The notes: a model not told the origin generated them from the sequence alone. A DNA stretch of 42,547 bases from Prochlorococcus sp. AG-402-K16 (GCA_003216795.1 QCIH01000013.1:1-42547), one strand, 5' to 3'. Positions 1 to 8,844 are shown, numbered from the stretch's first letter. Numbers and translations are program-made.

Positions 1-3000
1 TACATCTTGTCCATTCGAATCAGTTTTAATTACGCGATTTACGTCTTTAATTTCTGAATGACTTATTATTGAATCACTTGTAGATGATGAATCAATAATG
101 ACCATATTGTCATTTGAATTCTTGGCAATTTTTGCTGAGCCTTTTTTAAATTTATCGAGCAAATTATCTTCTTGATTTGATTCAATTTTGAATTTATTAA
201 GTATATTGTCGACGGCAGAATCAACGCTACTAATTTGACTCCAGTTCTTACCAGCAGCTGTACGTGTCCAGGTTTTTGATGTAAGACTTAGATTCCATGA
301 ATTCAACTTATCAATTGCTTGTTCCTGAATACTCTGAGCATCACTTTCAGGTTTGATTTTAAATTTAAGAGCGTGTTTAACTGTGCCGTCTTCTGATTTC
401 GCACGAAAACGGAAAACACCCTTCTCTAAGTCAGCTTGAGATTTTCCATCCTTAAATGAAATCCATCCAAAATTATCAGAATTTGAATTATCTACGTACT
501 CAAGGATGGAACGTAATCTCTTGGGAATACGAACGGAATAATTATTAGTATCAAATCCTTCTAGATGTTCAATACTAAAAAAGCGTTTGTCAGTTTGAGA
601 TAATGTCTTATCTACTGTCTCGTTTTCATTGTAGAGGACTAATTCATTTTCAAATACATCATTAACCCCCAAAGTAACTGTCTTATCTGTAGTAAGAGTT
701 CCATCACTTGCCCTGACCGTGAATTTTAATTCGTTTCCGTCAACTTCATAGTCAGGAATTGAGGCTAGAGATACATTTCCATTCTCATCTATGGAAAACT
801 TGGAAGAATCATATTCATCTTTTAATGACCAGGTTATTGCTGATTCATCTGTACCAGCGGCACTGTAGATAACAGTTGATGTGGCTGTGTTTTCATCTAT
901 TACACTCGCTGTTAATGAGGAGGTTATTGTTGGGGGAGTGTTATAGCCAATTTGTAAATTTATAGATTCTGATTTGATTGATTCTCTGTTATTAATTCCA
1001 GTAGAAGTTGTTGTAAGTGTGTAATTCCCATTATTTAATTGACTAGAAGTAATTTCCCAGAAACCCGTGTATGTATCTGCTGTTGTTTGAGCTAATTCTG
1101 AATTATCACTCCAAAGTTTTACTGTACTACCTGCCTCTGCAAAACCAGTAAATGTAGGAGTCTGATCGTCAGTAATTAGATCTCCTTTACTTCCAGTGTC
1201 ACTTGTATCTTTTAAAGAGAAATCGGTTGGTTTATATGTCTTATTTTCTCCAGATATGTCTATTTCAGCTATGCCGTAATAAATATTTGCGTTATAGATA
1301 TATGTGTAAGGATCTGTATCATCCCAGTGATCACCATTTCCACTCCAAGCACTTGTCCAGTAATAACCATAATCTTGGTTATTCCAGTTAGCCGGAGAGC
1401 CTGGCTGCCATTTTTGAAAGGTTAATTCAGATCCATCAGACCATTTAAATAGATTTCCATCTGTATTAGCTTCCTTCCCAGCATCGTTTAAACCTATCCA
1501 AATTCCATTCCCTTCATTTCTTAATGGTTGTACGAAATTATTAAAGACAAAATCATGTTCTTCCTGACTGTTAATTGAAACTAAATGACCACCAAGTTCT
1601 TGAGCGGCAGCCTCGGCTTCTCTCCATTTTCCACTGACTATTTGATATCTAGAATCATTCCATTCAAAGACATCATCAAATACATCATTTATCCCCAAAG
1701 TAACCGTCTTATCAGTAGTAAAAGTTCCATCACTTGCACTGACTGTGAATTTTAATTCGTTGCCGTCAACTTCATAGTCAGGACTCATGGCTAGAGATAC
1801 ATTTCCATTTTCATCTATGGAAAACTTGGAAGAATCATATTCATCTTTTAATGACCAGGTTATTGCCGATTCATCTGTGCCAGCTGCACTGTAAATAACA
1901 GTTGATATGGCTGTGTTTTCATCTATAGCATTTGCTGTTGATGATGAGGTGAATACTGGGGCTTGGTTTAAGGTATTTCCTGGATCATTAATATTATTTA
2001 ACTTGATTTCAGCAATACCAAAATAATTATCCTTAATTTCTACTATTCCTTGGCTCTTATGCCTTAATTGGTGATGATCGTTCCAATGGCCATTGTTTTT
2101 CCAAAAATGTGCCCATTCCTCCCCTCCAGAACCACCAACATCATTAGGTTCGCCACCACTACCTCCGTTATATCCATAAGTATGAGTAGATATATTTGTA
2201 TGAGTTCGATCAGGTTTACCATTCCAATTCGTATAGGTAACAGGAGATCCATCAGACCAAAGCCACTGTGAATAAGATTGATCATTTGTTGAATCACCCG
2301 TGCTTACATCTGTAAATCCAATCCAATAATCGCCATGCCTAAATTGTGTCTCTAAATAATCTTGCTCTTCTTTTGTATTAATTGCTGCAAGATTTCCACC
2401 TAACTGTTCAGCTTGAGCTTGAGCAGCATCCCATGTAGTATTTCCTGAGGTTAGTTGATAACTTGAACCTGCATAATCTTTACCAGCATTACTAATAACT
2501 GGTGAGTTGTAATATCCCGATGTTCCATCATTCCATAACCATGCTTTTTTGTCTGGGTTATCTGCGTTATAAGCATGTCCAATCCAAGTATTATTTATAT
2601 TTTTTCTATCAGTTAGATTAATTTCTCCCTGAATTAGATTTGTAAATATAAATTCTTGCTCTGCTTGACTATCTATCTGTACTAATTCTCCACCAAGCTT
2701 TTCTGCATTGATTTGCGCCTCATTCCACGAAAGCCCTGGAACAAGAACATATGCCGAATCTCCAAAAATAGAAGTGTCTATTTCCGCAAGACCTTGCAAA
2801 TTTCCGTAATTCTCTCGCGTATCATGCCACAGCCCAGCTCTGCTAGGATGGGGACCACCGGGAGCATTGATATTTACCCAATCTTGTCCACCCGATCCCC
2901 AATCGTTCGGTTGGCCAGACAGCCAATTTGTGTATTCTAATGAAGTTCCATCAAGCCATTTAAAGGTTCCTTCCTGTTCTGTATCTGTTAAACCAATCCA

Positions 3001-3174
3001 TATATCTCTAGTAGCATTAGCAACAAAATTTTCTTCAATGAATTCTTGTTCCTCTGCAGTATTAATTGAAATGAGTTGTCCCCCGATTTCCGAGGCATTA
3101 AAATTAGCCCATGTATAACCTGGACCCTCAACAAAAGTATAAAGTGAGCCGTCGTAGTAGGAGAGAGGGCTCAT
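1..3174 (-). CDS. Large C-type-lectin/cadherin-repeat adhesin, C-terminus outside window
   Basis: The frame is open without a stop for 1058 codons from the ATG at 3174 (AAGAGGCGG lies just upstream) to the window edge. No signal peptide is seen at the start (MSPLSYYDGSLYTF). Rough order: CTLD 1 (residues 8-135, with NWLSGQPND), a CTLD first half (138-236), CTLD 3 (237-385), cadherin-like repeat A (about 400-500), CTLD 4 (505-645), a bacterial Ig-like segment (about 650-740), cadherin-like repeat B (about 745-845), then a charged tail rich in D, N, S and K. Such architecture belongs to large surface or secreted adhesins in marine bacteria. A sugar- or surface-binding role is inference. Secretion would need a C-terminal signal, as in type I secreted proteins, which would lie outside the window. 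Confidence 0.85.
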   Translation of the reverse strand, partial: MSPLSYYDGSLYTFVEGPGYTWANFNASEIGGQLISINTAEEQEFIEENFVANATRDIWIGLTDTEQEGTFKWLDGTSLEYTNWLSGQPNDWGSGGQDWVNINAPGGPHPSRAGLWHDTRENYGNLQGLAEIDTSIFGDSAYVLVPGLSWNEAQINAEKLGGELVQIDSQAEQEFIFTNLIQGEINLTDRKNINNTWIGHAYNADNPDKKAWLWNDGTSGYYNSPVISNAGKDYAGSSYQLTSGNTTWDAAQAQAEQLGGNLAAINTKEEQDYLETQFRHGDYWIGFTDVSTGDSTNDQSYSQWLWSDGSPVTYTNWNGKPDRTHTNISTHTYGYNGGSGGEPNDVGGSGGEEWAHFWKNNGHWNDHHQLRHKSQGIVEIKDNYFGIAEIKLNNINDPGNTLNQAPVFTSSSTANAIDENTAISTVIYSAAGTDESAITWSLKDEYDSSKFSIDENGNVSLAMSPDYEVDGNELKFTVSASDGTFTTDKTVTLGINDVFDDVFEWNDSRYQIVSGKWREAEAAAQELGGHLVSINSQEEHDFVFNNFVQPLRNEGNGIWIGLNDAGKEANTDGNLFKWSDGSELTFQKWQPGSPANWNNQDYGYYWTSAWSGNGDHWDDTDPYTYIYNANIYYGIAEIDISGENKTYKPTDFSLKDTSDTGSKGDLITDDQTPTFTGFAEAGSTVKLWSDNSELAQTTADTYTGFWEITSSQLNNGNYTLTTTSTGINNRESIKSESINLQIGYNTPPTITSSLTASVIDENTATSTVIYSAAGTDESAITWSLKDEYDSSKFSIDENGNVSLASIPDYEVDGNELKFTVRASDGTLTTDKTVTLGVNDVFENELVLYNENETVDKTLSQTDKRFFSIEHLEGFDTNNYSVRIPKRLRSILEYVDNSNSDNFGWISFKDGKSQADLEKGVFRFRAKSEDGTVKHALKFKIKPESDAQSIQEQAIDKLNSWNLSLTSKTWTRTAAGKNWSQISSVDSAVDNILNKFKIESNQEDNLLDKFKKGSAKIAKNSNDNMVIIDSSSTSDSIISHSEIKDVNRVIKTDSNGQDV
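652..900 (-). repeat. 249-bp direct repeat copy B inside adhesin
   Basis: This in-frame 83-codon unit (residues about 759-841) closely matches 1678-1926 at DNA level with only scattered substitutions and equal length. It encodes a cadherin-like domain with IDENTA at its start and FSIDENGNVSL in its middle. The near-identity suggests recent duplication or gene conversion. Confidence 0.85.
1678..1926 (-). repeat. 249-bp direct repeat copy A inside adhesin
   Basis: This is the second copy of the unit at 652-900, covering residues about 417-499. The copies are separated by a C-type-lectin domain and an Ig-like segment, so they are dispersed rather than tandem. Confidence 0.85.
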
Positions 3175-3837
3175 TTACTTTTACCGCCTCTTAAATCTGC
3201 TAATTTTTTTATCAGTCCAGTATCATTAAAATTTGAGAATAGACGAGATAGGCAAACAAAATTAATAGTGGGAAGTATTGCTTTTACATCGTTACCTGAT
3301 AAAAATATTGACATCTATCTTTTTTATAAAAATATTCACAATACTAGTAATAATACTGATAAATTTTGAATTTTGATAGTTTTTTTTTTCATCTTATAAC
3401 AAAATGTATTCAATAGGGTTCACAGCTCAGAGGTCGACTTTTCCGTTTACGCTAGAGAGATTATTAAATACATTGCGATAAATACCTTTCAAAGTTTTCT
3501 TTATCTTCTATTTCTAAGTGCAACAGGCCTTGAAAAATAATTTTCAATAACATTAATTTCCCATAAAATTATTGATCTAGGATTTCTTCTAGTTACTAAG
3601 GAGTGATATCTAAATTTATATTTTGCGACATTTAAGGTAGGACTTCAAAAAAGGATTGATTTTTAACGCTCATAAATTTTAATTACTCCTTCGAATATTT
3701 AAACCATCAAGTTCTGAGATCCCAAATAGTTCTTTTTTTTCTTTTACTAAATTACTTACAAATGTCGTTTTGGAGACATCGCAAACAATAAATAAATCCT
3801 ATTAAAGAAATATCAAAAATTTTATTTATTTATTTTT
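3175..3837. other. Intergenic, nothing recognised
   Basis: This 663-bp A+T-rich spacer lies upstream of both the adhesin and the gene at 3838. It has a run of ten T around 3380 and no convincing ORF on either strand. The adhesin promoter should lie here, but I see no consensus -35/-10 pair. Confidence 0.5.
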
Positions 3838-4203
3838 GTGAATTATTCATGGGAAAATTACTATTCAAAACACGATGAGTGGGATCCTAATCGATTTTTA
3901 TACATAAAATTTACCGAAGATAAGGAAAGTTTTTTAAAACAACTTGGATACGTGAATGAATCTATATTTTCTAATGGTGAATTTTTTTATTACTCTAAAA
4001 AAGAAGACAAATTATTGATAAAACACAATCTCCCAGCGTTTTTTACTAATTATGATTTATTCAAGAATGAGGCTCTAGAAAATTTACAAATAAAAAAAGA
4101 AAACGTTTTTGATGTAGACATACTTTGTAAAAAAGAATGCTGTGTTAGCTTTGAATTTTGTTCTCGATCAACTTTTGCTTGGGAAAATAGTTTTGATATT
4201 TAA
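3838..4203 (+). CDS. Hypothetical protein, 121 aa
   Basis: This is an acidic, aromatic-rich soluble protein with no signal peptide or membrane helix. The GTG start is used because no ATG lies further in. A CKKECC cluster sits near residue 107, followed by a conserved-looking FEFCSRSTFAW tail. I do not recognise the family. It stands alone, with long spacers on both sides. Confidence 0.55.
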   Translation: MNYSWENYYSKHDEWDPNRFLYIKFTEDKESFLKQLGYVNESIFSNGEFFYYSKKEDKLLIKHNLPAFFTNYDLFKNEALENLQIKKENVFDVDILCKKECCVSFEFCSRSTFAWENSFDI

Positions 4204-4585
4204 GATAATATAAATTTATCATTTTTTCATTAGGAATAACATTGGATCATGTCCAGCTAGCGGGGAGAATCTGTACCAAAGTATTTAGTATCATCTTCAA
4301 ATAGTAAATATCTCTAAATAAAACCATGTAATAAAGTAATACTAATTACTTTTTCATAATTGATAGATACATTTTCTTTAAGCAGCCGAAAAATTAGGCT
4401 ACAAATCCACCAAAACCTTCTTTTATCGAGTTTAGTATTGTTTATTTCTCTTCTTTTTTTAAATTTCCCTTTGAGATAATTATTCAACAACTACCTTTTG
4501 CAAAGAAAGTAAGGTACCACGAAAGAGAAATGAAATTAATATTTGACAAATGGAATCTAGAAAAAATAAAAAATAATTAACTAAT
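4204..4585. other. Intergenic, possible decayed coding
   Basis: No complete gene is seen. A short open stretch around 4384-4437 on the plus strand would encode AAEKLGYKSTKTFFYRV followed by a stop. It has no start codon and is preceded by a stop, so it may be the tail of a decayed gene. Confidence 0.35.
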
Positions 4586-4699
4586 TTATTGATATGTCTG
4601 GAGTAAAGATATATAAATTCCTAATAATACAAATATTGCCACTCCTATTCCAATAACTGTAGTGGGTTGATTATTCCAAAAATTAGTTAAAAATGCCAT
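4586..4699 (-). CDS. Small single-helix membrane protein, 37 aa
   Basis: The protein begins MAFLTNFWNNQPTTVIGIG. Residues about 13-34 form one strongly hydrophobic helix, and it ends LLQTYQ. Architecture resembles cyanobacterial low-molecular-weight thylakoid subunits, but it matches no known Psb/Psa/Pet subunit that I recognise. It resembles in layout the 51-aa protein at 5518-5673 (W.N motif, helix, KYQ/TYQ end). Confidence 0.5.
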   Translation of the reverse strand: MAFLTNFWNNQPTTVIGIGVAIFVLLGIYISLLQTYQ

Positions 4700-5027
4700 T
4701 GATTGGGAAGTTTAATTTTTTTTTGCTCTATTAGCTCTATTAATTAGTTTCTCAAAATTTTATTTTTGATTGATAAATCAGAAATACAATAAAGAGTTAA
4801 AAACAAAACTACTTTTGCAAAAAATGAGATTTGCATAATAAAAATAACTCTACAGTTATTAAAAGCAATTTCATTAAAACCGCCAATTTTTCAGAAGACC
4901 TAATAGGAGGTATTTTTAATAGTTGAATACGAAAGACTGAAGAAAAAACAAATGCAACAAGATCAACAGTCTTAGCGTTCGGAGAAGCTCCTGTTAGATA
5001 TAAGATAGAGTTAATAAAAAGAGACTT
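4700..5027. other. Intergenic, possible lost start
   Basis: No accepted gene. A good ribosome-binding sequence, AGGAGGT near 4911, precedes an open stretch VEYERLKKKQMQQDQQS that lacks ATG, GTG or TTG at the expected position (ATA instead). It could be a decayed micro-gene. Confidence 0.35.
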
Positions 5028-5177
5028 ATGAAGGAATTAGAAGAAAATACTATCGAACAAATAAGAACTCTTCTTAATTATTTAGAGCAAACAGATCTAT
5101 TAAAAAATAAGGATATTCTTAGGTGCTTAGATGTAATAGCAAGAGAGTATGGCGGACAAGTAGTTGATAAAAATTAA
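5028..5177 (+). CDS. Small hypothetical protein, 49 aa
   Basis: The sequence begins MKELEENTIEQIRTLLNYLEQ. It is a soluble, charged, mostly helical protein of unknown function. Its TAA abuts the ATG of the next gene at 5178, so the two are probably co-transcribed and translationally coupled. Confidence 0.6.
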   Translation: MKELEENTIEQIRTLLNYLEQTDLLKNKDILRCLDVIAREYGGQVVDKN

Positions 5178-5363
5178 ATGGCAAATCCAGATCAAAAAAC
5201 AATACTGCTAGAACAAGCTTATGACGAACTAAAGGCAATTTGCACCAAGTTTCAAGAAGAATCTGGAGCCTCAGATATGGAAGTAAAAACTTTACTTAGA
5301 GAACTTGCGAGGGTTTATGAAAAAGATATTGATGACAACTATGACATAGATTGGGAAGTTTAA
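5178..5363 (+). CDS. Small acidic hypothetical protein, 61 aa
   Basis: A helical, acidic protein ending DDNYDIDWEV. It starts directly after the stop of the 49-aa gene. No family is recognised. The pair looks like a picocyanobacterial two-gene unit of unknown function. Confidence 0.7.
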   Translation: MANPDQKTILLEQAYDELKAICTKFQEESGASDMEVKTLLRELARVYEKDIDDNYDIDWEV

Positions 5364-5517
5364 ATAAGTTTATTTGATATTCTTTTGATATAAATTAATT
5401 GAGGCCAAACCTCGTCAGCACACTCTAAGTTTGCTGCAAGACATAAATTGATTCTATATAGTTACGAGTCGATTTAATAACCCTTTCAGTAGTTGGAATT
5501 TCTGGAAGGGTTTCTTG

Positions 5518-5673
5518 TTACTGATATTTATTTAGTAATCGGTTATAAATTACCATTAATACTATTACCCCAACTATTCCATAAATGGCATGGTAGGGGT
5601 TTTGATGATTCTGCCAAAGCTCCTTTAAAAATCCCTTCAATACTTCATAGCTATTGCCCAATGAGAATAACAT
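5518..5673 (-). CDS. Small single-helix membrane protein, 51 aa
   Basis: The sequence begins MLFSLGNSYEVLKGFLKELW and has one hydrophobic helix at residues about 29-44 (AIYGIVGVIVLMVIY), followed by NRLLNKYQ. The ATG at 5673 is the only start downstream of the preceding in-frame stop. A longer frame on the opposite strand (5493-5696) looks like its shadow. Function is unknown. Confidence 0.55.
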   Translation of the reverse strand: MLFSLGNSYEVLKGFLKELWQNHQNPYHAIYGIVGVIVLMVIYNRLLNKYQ

Positions 5674-5747
5674 CCATAAAATTTTTCTCTAATTAATTTG
5701 CATGATTTCTTACAACTGGTAATTTTAATAGGATTCAATAAATTCAA

Positions 5748-5972
5748 ATGCAAGATCAAAAAATTGAAAAGATAGCAGCTGTTGCAGTAAACATAACTAA
5801 GGTGCTGGTAATAATTTATCTAGGCTTCGTAGAAATATTTAAAATTGGCAAATTACTTAGAGAGAAGTTAAATGCTGAATTTGATATTTCTCGAAAATGG
5901 GCTTCACAAAATTATTCAACTCTAAAAAAACGACTAGCGGAACGAAAAGTAGCAGGTGTTCTAGAAAATTAG
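5748..5972 (+). CDS. Small membrane-associated protein, 74 aa
   Basis: The N-terminal half holds one probable membrane helix (residues about 9-33, AAVAVNITKVLVIIYLGFVE). The C-terminal half is basic and presumably cytosolic (SRKWASQNYSTLKKRLAER). Family not recognised. Confidence 0.65.
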   Translation: MQDQKIEKIAAVAVNITKVLVIIYLGFVEIFKIGKLLREKLNAEFDISRKWASQNYSTLKKRLAERKVAGVLEN

Positions 5973-5984
5973 TAAGCGTTTTAT

Positions 5985-6248
5985 TTACGCAACAAGTTTG
6001 ATCGAATATACGGTATCCTTGCAATTATTTTTTTTATCCCATTCCTTTGCGAAAGGAGATTCCATCTCTGCACCTAATTTTTCTAAGTCGGTACAATTCA
6101 TTAATAAATGAGATTTGTGTTCATTCACTTTTACAAACTCATAATCAGTTACAAACTCCTTGCACATTTCTTCAAGAAATAATGTCGTTACATCATTTTT
6201 AAATTCTTCAAATGTACAGCTAAAAGTAGAGATAATGAGAGTGTTCAT
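5985..6248 (-). CDS. DUF3764-like small protein, 87 aa
   Basis: The opening MNTLIISTFSCTFEEFKND matches the pattern of the proteins at 16403 and 20671 (TTV.SF...FEE). That family is cyanobacterial, of unknown function, and probably adopts a ferredoxin-like alpha/beta fold. It also has several cysteines (10, 29, 52, 76). Membership is by eye and less sure than for the other two. Confidence 0.65.
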   Translation of the reverse strand: MNTLIISTFSCTFEEFKNDVTTLFLEEMCKEFVTDYEFVKVNEHKSHLLMNCTDLEKLGAEMESPFAKEWDKKNNCKDTVYSIKLVA

Positions 6249-6297
6249 AAAAAAGGAGCTAATTGCCCCTCATTTTAGATCGACTGTCAATCTTGTT

Positions 6298-6570
6298 CTA
6301 TGAGTAGACTTTGGCAACTATTGGACCAGCCTCTTCATCAGTAAATACAGGTGTGGTTTCCCAATTGAGAAATTCACCCCATTCAGCGGCATGTTGATAT
6401 ATTGCTTTTGGATCATCAGTCTTTAAAACTATCCAGCCCTCTAAAGAACCGGGTGCGTGATATCTTCCAATCATCTTAACTCCAGGATAATCTCCCCCAC
6501 CACCAAGAAATTTTTCTGCACCTTTTTGATGATATCCGGCCTTAAATGACCAATGCTGAACATAAAGCAT
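6298..6570 (-). CDS. DUF3303 family protein, 90 aa
   Basis: The sequence starts MLYVQHWSFKAGYHQKGAEKF and ends in a WGEFLNWETTPVFTDEEAG region. This pattern, W.F....H..GA and then G..GW.VL..D..., is the cyanobacterial DUF3303 small alpha/beta fold (dimeric ferredoxin-like). Function is unknown. Paralogs lie at 6776 and 10758. Confidence 0.8.
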   Translation of the reverse strand: MLYVQHWSFKAGYHQKGAEKFLGGGGDYPGVKMIGRYHAPGSLEGWIVLKTDDPKAIYQHAAEWGEFLNWETTPVFTDEEAGPIVAKVYS

Positions 6571-6775
6571 TTTATTTTTTAATTTTTATTGGCTTTCTAT
6601 TACTAGCAAAAAAAATAATTACTGAAAATAAATAGTTTTAATTGCCGATTTTTGAAGATCCATTAGCGATAACATTCATTGAGAGTGCAGGTCATCATAT
6701 TAACGATTAAACTGTTATTTCAAGCTACTTTTAATTGAAATTCAAACTAAAATAAAACGAATTAGTCCCTTTTTT

Positions 6776-7057
6776 ATGCTTTTTCTAATTTCTTATAAGT
6801 TCACTAATGCAAACGCCCAAGATAAGGGATCCAAAATGTTAAAAGAATGGTACGACAAAGGAGGGCCACAAAATAGACCAGAGGGTTATGACGTTAAATC
6901 TTGGATTTTCTTACCTCAACATGGCAATGGTTACTCTGTTGTAGATGCTGATTCTCTAGAAACTATTTGGAAACAGTGGAGTCCTTGGAGAGAATTATTG
7001 GAATTTACTATTGAACCTTGTGCAGATTTAGATCAAACAGTAGCTTTATATTGTTAA
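6776..7057 (+). CDS. DUF3303 family protein, 93 aa
   Basis: A divergent paralog of the neighbour at 6298: MLFLISYKF..., then G.KML.EW and LETIWKQWSPWRELLEFTIEP. It is divergently transcribed from that gene across about 200 bp, which should contain both promoters. Biochemical role unknown. Confidence 0.8.
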   Translation: MLFLISYKFTNANAQDKGSKMLKEWYDKGGPQNRPEGYDVKSWIFLPQHGNGYSVVDADSLETIWKQWSPWRELLEFTIEPCADLDQTVALYC

Positions 7058-7080
7058 TAAAATGCTGCGCTCCTAAAAAG

Positions 7081-7102
7081 TGGTCAAAACTTGGTCAAAT
7101 CT
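7081..7102. repeat. Tandem 11-bp direct repeat
   Basis: TGGTCAAAACT is followed immediately by TGGTCAAATCT (one mismatch). It lies 24 bp beyond the stop of the DUF3303 gene. Eleven bp is about one helical turn, so an operator-like role is possible, but nothing else supports it. Confidence 0.5.
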
Positions 7103-7123
7103 TGCTTAAATCATCAGTACAAA

Positions 7124-7258
7124 TCATGCAGAATTAATCAAAAAATTAGCAATATTTTGAAAACCTAGTGCTGCACTTGCGCTATTTAGAGCTTTGGGAG
7201 CAATTGGTAGATTTTTCCCTATCCATTGGCCTAGAAAAGATAATAAAATTTTGGGTGA
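7124..7258 (-). pseudogene. Possible start-less small ORF
   Basis: The minus strand reads a coherent peptide ending GFQNIANFLINSA, preceded by LLSFLGQWIGKNLPIAPKAL, without a usable ATG, GTG or TTG before an upstream stop. It may be a 5'-decayed gene. Evidence is limited to protein-like composition. Confidence 0.25.
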
Positions 7259-7325
7259 TGATTGCCTTTTTAACCTAATTAGCCTTTTTATTTTTTAGTA
7301 TATGTAAATTAATTTTCTAATAATA

Positions 7326-7580
7326 ATGAGTAAGTTTAAAGATAACTTTTCAAGCGAAAGTTTTTATCCAGATAGTAATTATTATCTTGACCAGGACAAT
7401 TCTCCTAAAGAGAACCCAATTTCAAAAGATCAAAAATCCAATATGGGGGAAGATTTTGAATGGCCAAATACCTACTGGTTTATTGCTGAAAGAACAAATG
7501 GAAGGCTTGCAATGATAGGTTTCATGGCTGTCATTATTAACTATGCCTTGTTTGGATGGATAGCTTATCCAATCCTTTAA
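7326..7580 (+). CDS. hli: High-light-inducible protein (HLIP), 84 aa
   Basis: A chlorophyll-a/b-binding-like one-helix protein of the thylakoid. The hallmark ERTNGRLAMIGFMAV (residues about 57-71) holds the Glu, Asn/Gly/Arg and Met that bind chlorophyll and form the paired-helix interface. The variable N-terminal 50 residues are hydrophilic and unusually long. HLIPs protect photosystems during excess light. The C-terminus (NYALFGWIAYPIL) resembles the hli at 41016. Confidence 0.93.
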   Translation: MSKFKDNFSSESFYPDSNYYLDQDNSPKENPISKDQKSNMGEDFEWPNTYWFIAERTNGRLAMIGFMAVIINYALFGWIAYPIL

Positions 7581-7741
7581 ATGAGTAAGTCTAATTTTGA
7601 TAAAAATGGTTTAGATAAATCCGGAACAGATTGACTTCAATAATGCTGCGTTTGTTGTAACTGTATTTGCTATTTATTTTGGCAAATCAACTCTAACTTC
7701 CCATTCTCTTTTATGGCCTTTTGATTATTCATATGTTTTTG
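7581..7741 (+). pseudogene. Possible frameshifted small membrane protein
   Basis: An ATG directly follows the hli stop and reads MSKSNFDKNGLDKSGTD before a TGA. Shifting one base near 7630 opens IDFNNAAFVVTVFAIYFG, a membrane-helix-like continuation. This could be a frameshift in a small gene co-transcribed with hli. The end is approximate because the shifted frame runs into the rluF 3' end. Confidence 0.3.
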
Positions 7742-8447
7742 AGGAGTTTTCGAGTAATCTAATTAATTCCAAGAGTTCTTCTTTACTAAGTTCTCTATAT
7801 TTTCCTGTCGGCACGTCTAACTTAATATTCATAATTCTTACACGCTTTAATGATCGCACTCTATATCCCAAGGCCTCACACATTCTTCTAATCTGGCGAT
7901 TAAGTCCCTGTGTGAGTATTATTTTAAAATTTCTTGAACCCAATTGTTTTACAAAACAATTTTTAGTTATTGTGTCTAATATTGCTACTCCGTTACTCAT
8001 GCTTTTAATAAAGTCGCTATTAATCGGACGATTAACTTTTACAATATATTCTTTTTCATGATTATTTCTTGCTCTGAGTATTTTATTTACGATATCTCCA
8101 TCATTAGTTAAAAAAATCAATCCCTCACTGAGCTTATCTAATCTTCCGATGGGGAAAATTCTTTTAGGATATTTAATGAAATCTATAACATTATTGGGTT
8201 CTACTTTTCTATCTGTTGTACAAACAATCCCTACGGGTTTATTAAAGGCTAAGTATATGTTTTTTAGTCTCTTTGATTTTTCTATTCTTTGACCTTTAAC
8301 TTCTACTTGATCACTATCTTCTACTTTGGTTCCAATTTCTGAAATTTTGCCATTAATGGTTACTTTTCCTTCTAAGATTAATTTATCTGCTTCTCTTCTA
8401 GAACAATAACCGACTTCACTTAAATATTTATTTATTCTGGTAGCCAT
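7725..8447 (-). CDS. rluF: 23S rRNA pseudouridine synthase RluF
   Basis: An RsuA/RluB/E/F-family enzyme that isomerises uridine in ribosomal RNA. The N-terminal S4 RNA-binding domain (residues 1-50, INKYLSEVGYCSRREAD) is followed by the catalytic domain with the family motif GRLDKLSEGLIFLTNDGD, whose Asp104 is the nucleophile. KILRARNNHEKEY and LTQGLNRQIRRMCEALGY match RluF better than RsuA. The length of 240 aa fits, and E. coli RluF has an extra basic tail that is absent here. The exact target uridine is inferred from homology. Confidence 0.9.
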   Translation of the reverse strand: MATRINKYLSEVGYCSRREADKLILEGKVTINGKISEIGTKVEDSDQVEVKGQRIEKSKRLKNIYLAFNKPVGIVCTTDRKVEPNNVIDFIKYPKRIFPIGRLDKLSEGLIFLTNDGDIVNKILRARNNHEKEYIVKVNRPINSDFIKSMSNGVAILDTITKNCFVKQLGSRNFKIILTQGLNRQIRRMCEALGYRVRSLKRVRIMNIKLDVPTGKYRELSKEELLELIRLLENSSKTYE

Positions 8448-8598
8448 TTTTGATGTTTGATTTTTATCTGCACTAAATAAAGTAATTTTCTAATCTCCTC
8501 ATATTCTAGATAGGCTGTCAATCTTAGTTAGTATTCTCACTATTAAATTTCAGATTATTTTCATCAGTAATCTATACCGCACAGATCTAACTTTCTTT

Positions 8599-8844
8599 TT
8601 AATTCCAATTTTTCTCAATTTTCCGCCATCCCTTAGAAAGTAATCTTTCATAAATTTCTCTAGCTAAATCTATTTCAACTGAAACTGTATTTGTCATTAT
8701 TAGCGTTTTGTTTCCTAATCCCCCCACTATTTTTCCAGTATCTATAAACATATATTCAAAAACTCCATCAATACTCTTATCGTTTTTCATAAATCTTTTA
8801 ACTTCTGACCTATTTGAATTAATCAACCAATAAGATTTAGCCAT
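8599..8844 (-). CDS. DUF1651 family protein, 81 aa
   Basis: A small soluble protein starting MAKSYWLINSNRSEVKRF and closing with AREIYERLLSKGWRKIE, the family's typical W-L-x-N start and A...Y..LL..GW ending. Unknown function; common in picocyanobacteria. A second member lies at 25587. It lies 32 bp downstream of the SRAP gene and may be co-transcribed with it. Confidence 0.75.
   Translation of the reverse strand: MAKSYWLINSNRSEVKRFMKNDKSIDGVFEYMFIDTGKIVGGLGNKTLIMTNTVSVEIDLAREIYERLLSKGWRKIEKNWN

Noticed and set aside
1203..3118. Plus-strand and minus-strand ORFs of 60-85 codons inside the adhesin (1203-1391, 2064-2297, 2068-2271, 2713-2940, 2867-3118)
   Set aside because: They are out-of-frame shadows of the long minus-strand frame with its clear domains.
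5493..5696. Plus-strand 67-codon ORF
   Set aside because: The minus strand of the same DNA encodes a more plausible single-helix protein (5518-5673); the plus ORF has a composition typical of a shadow.
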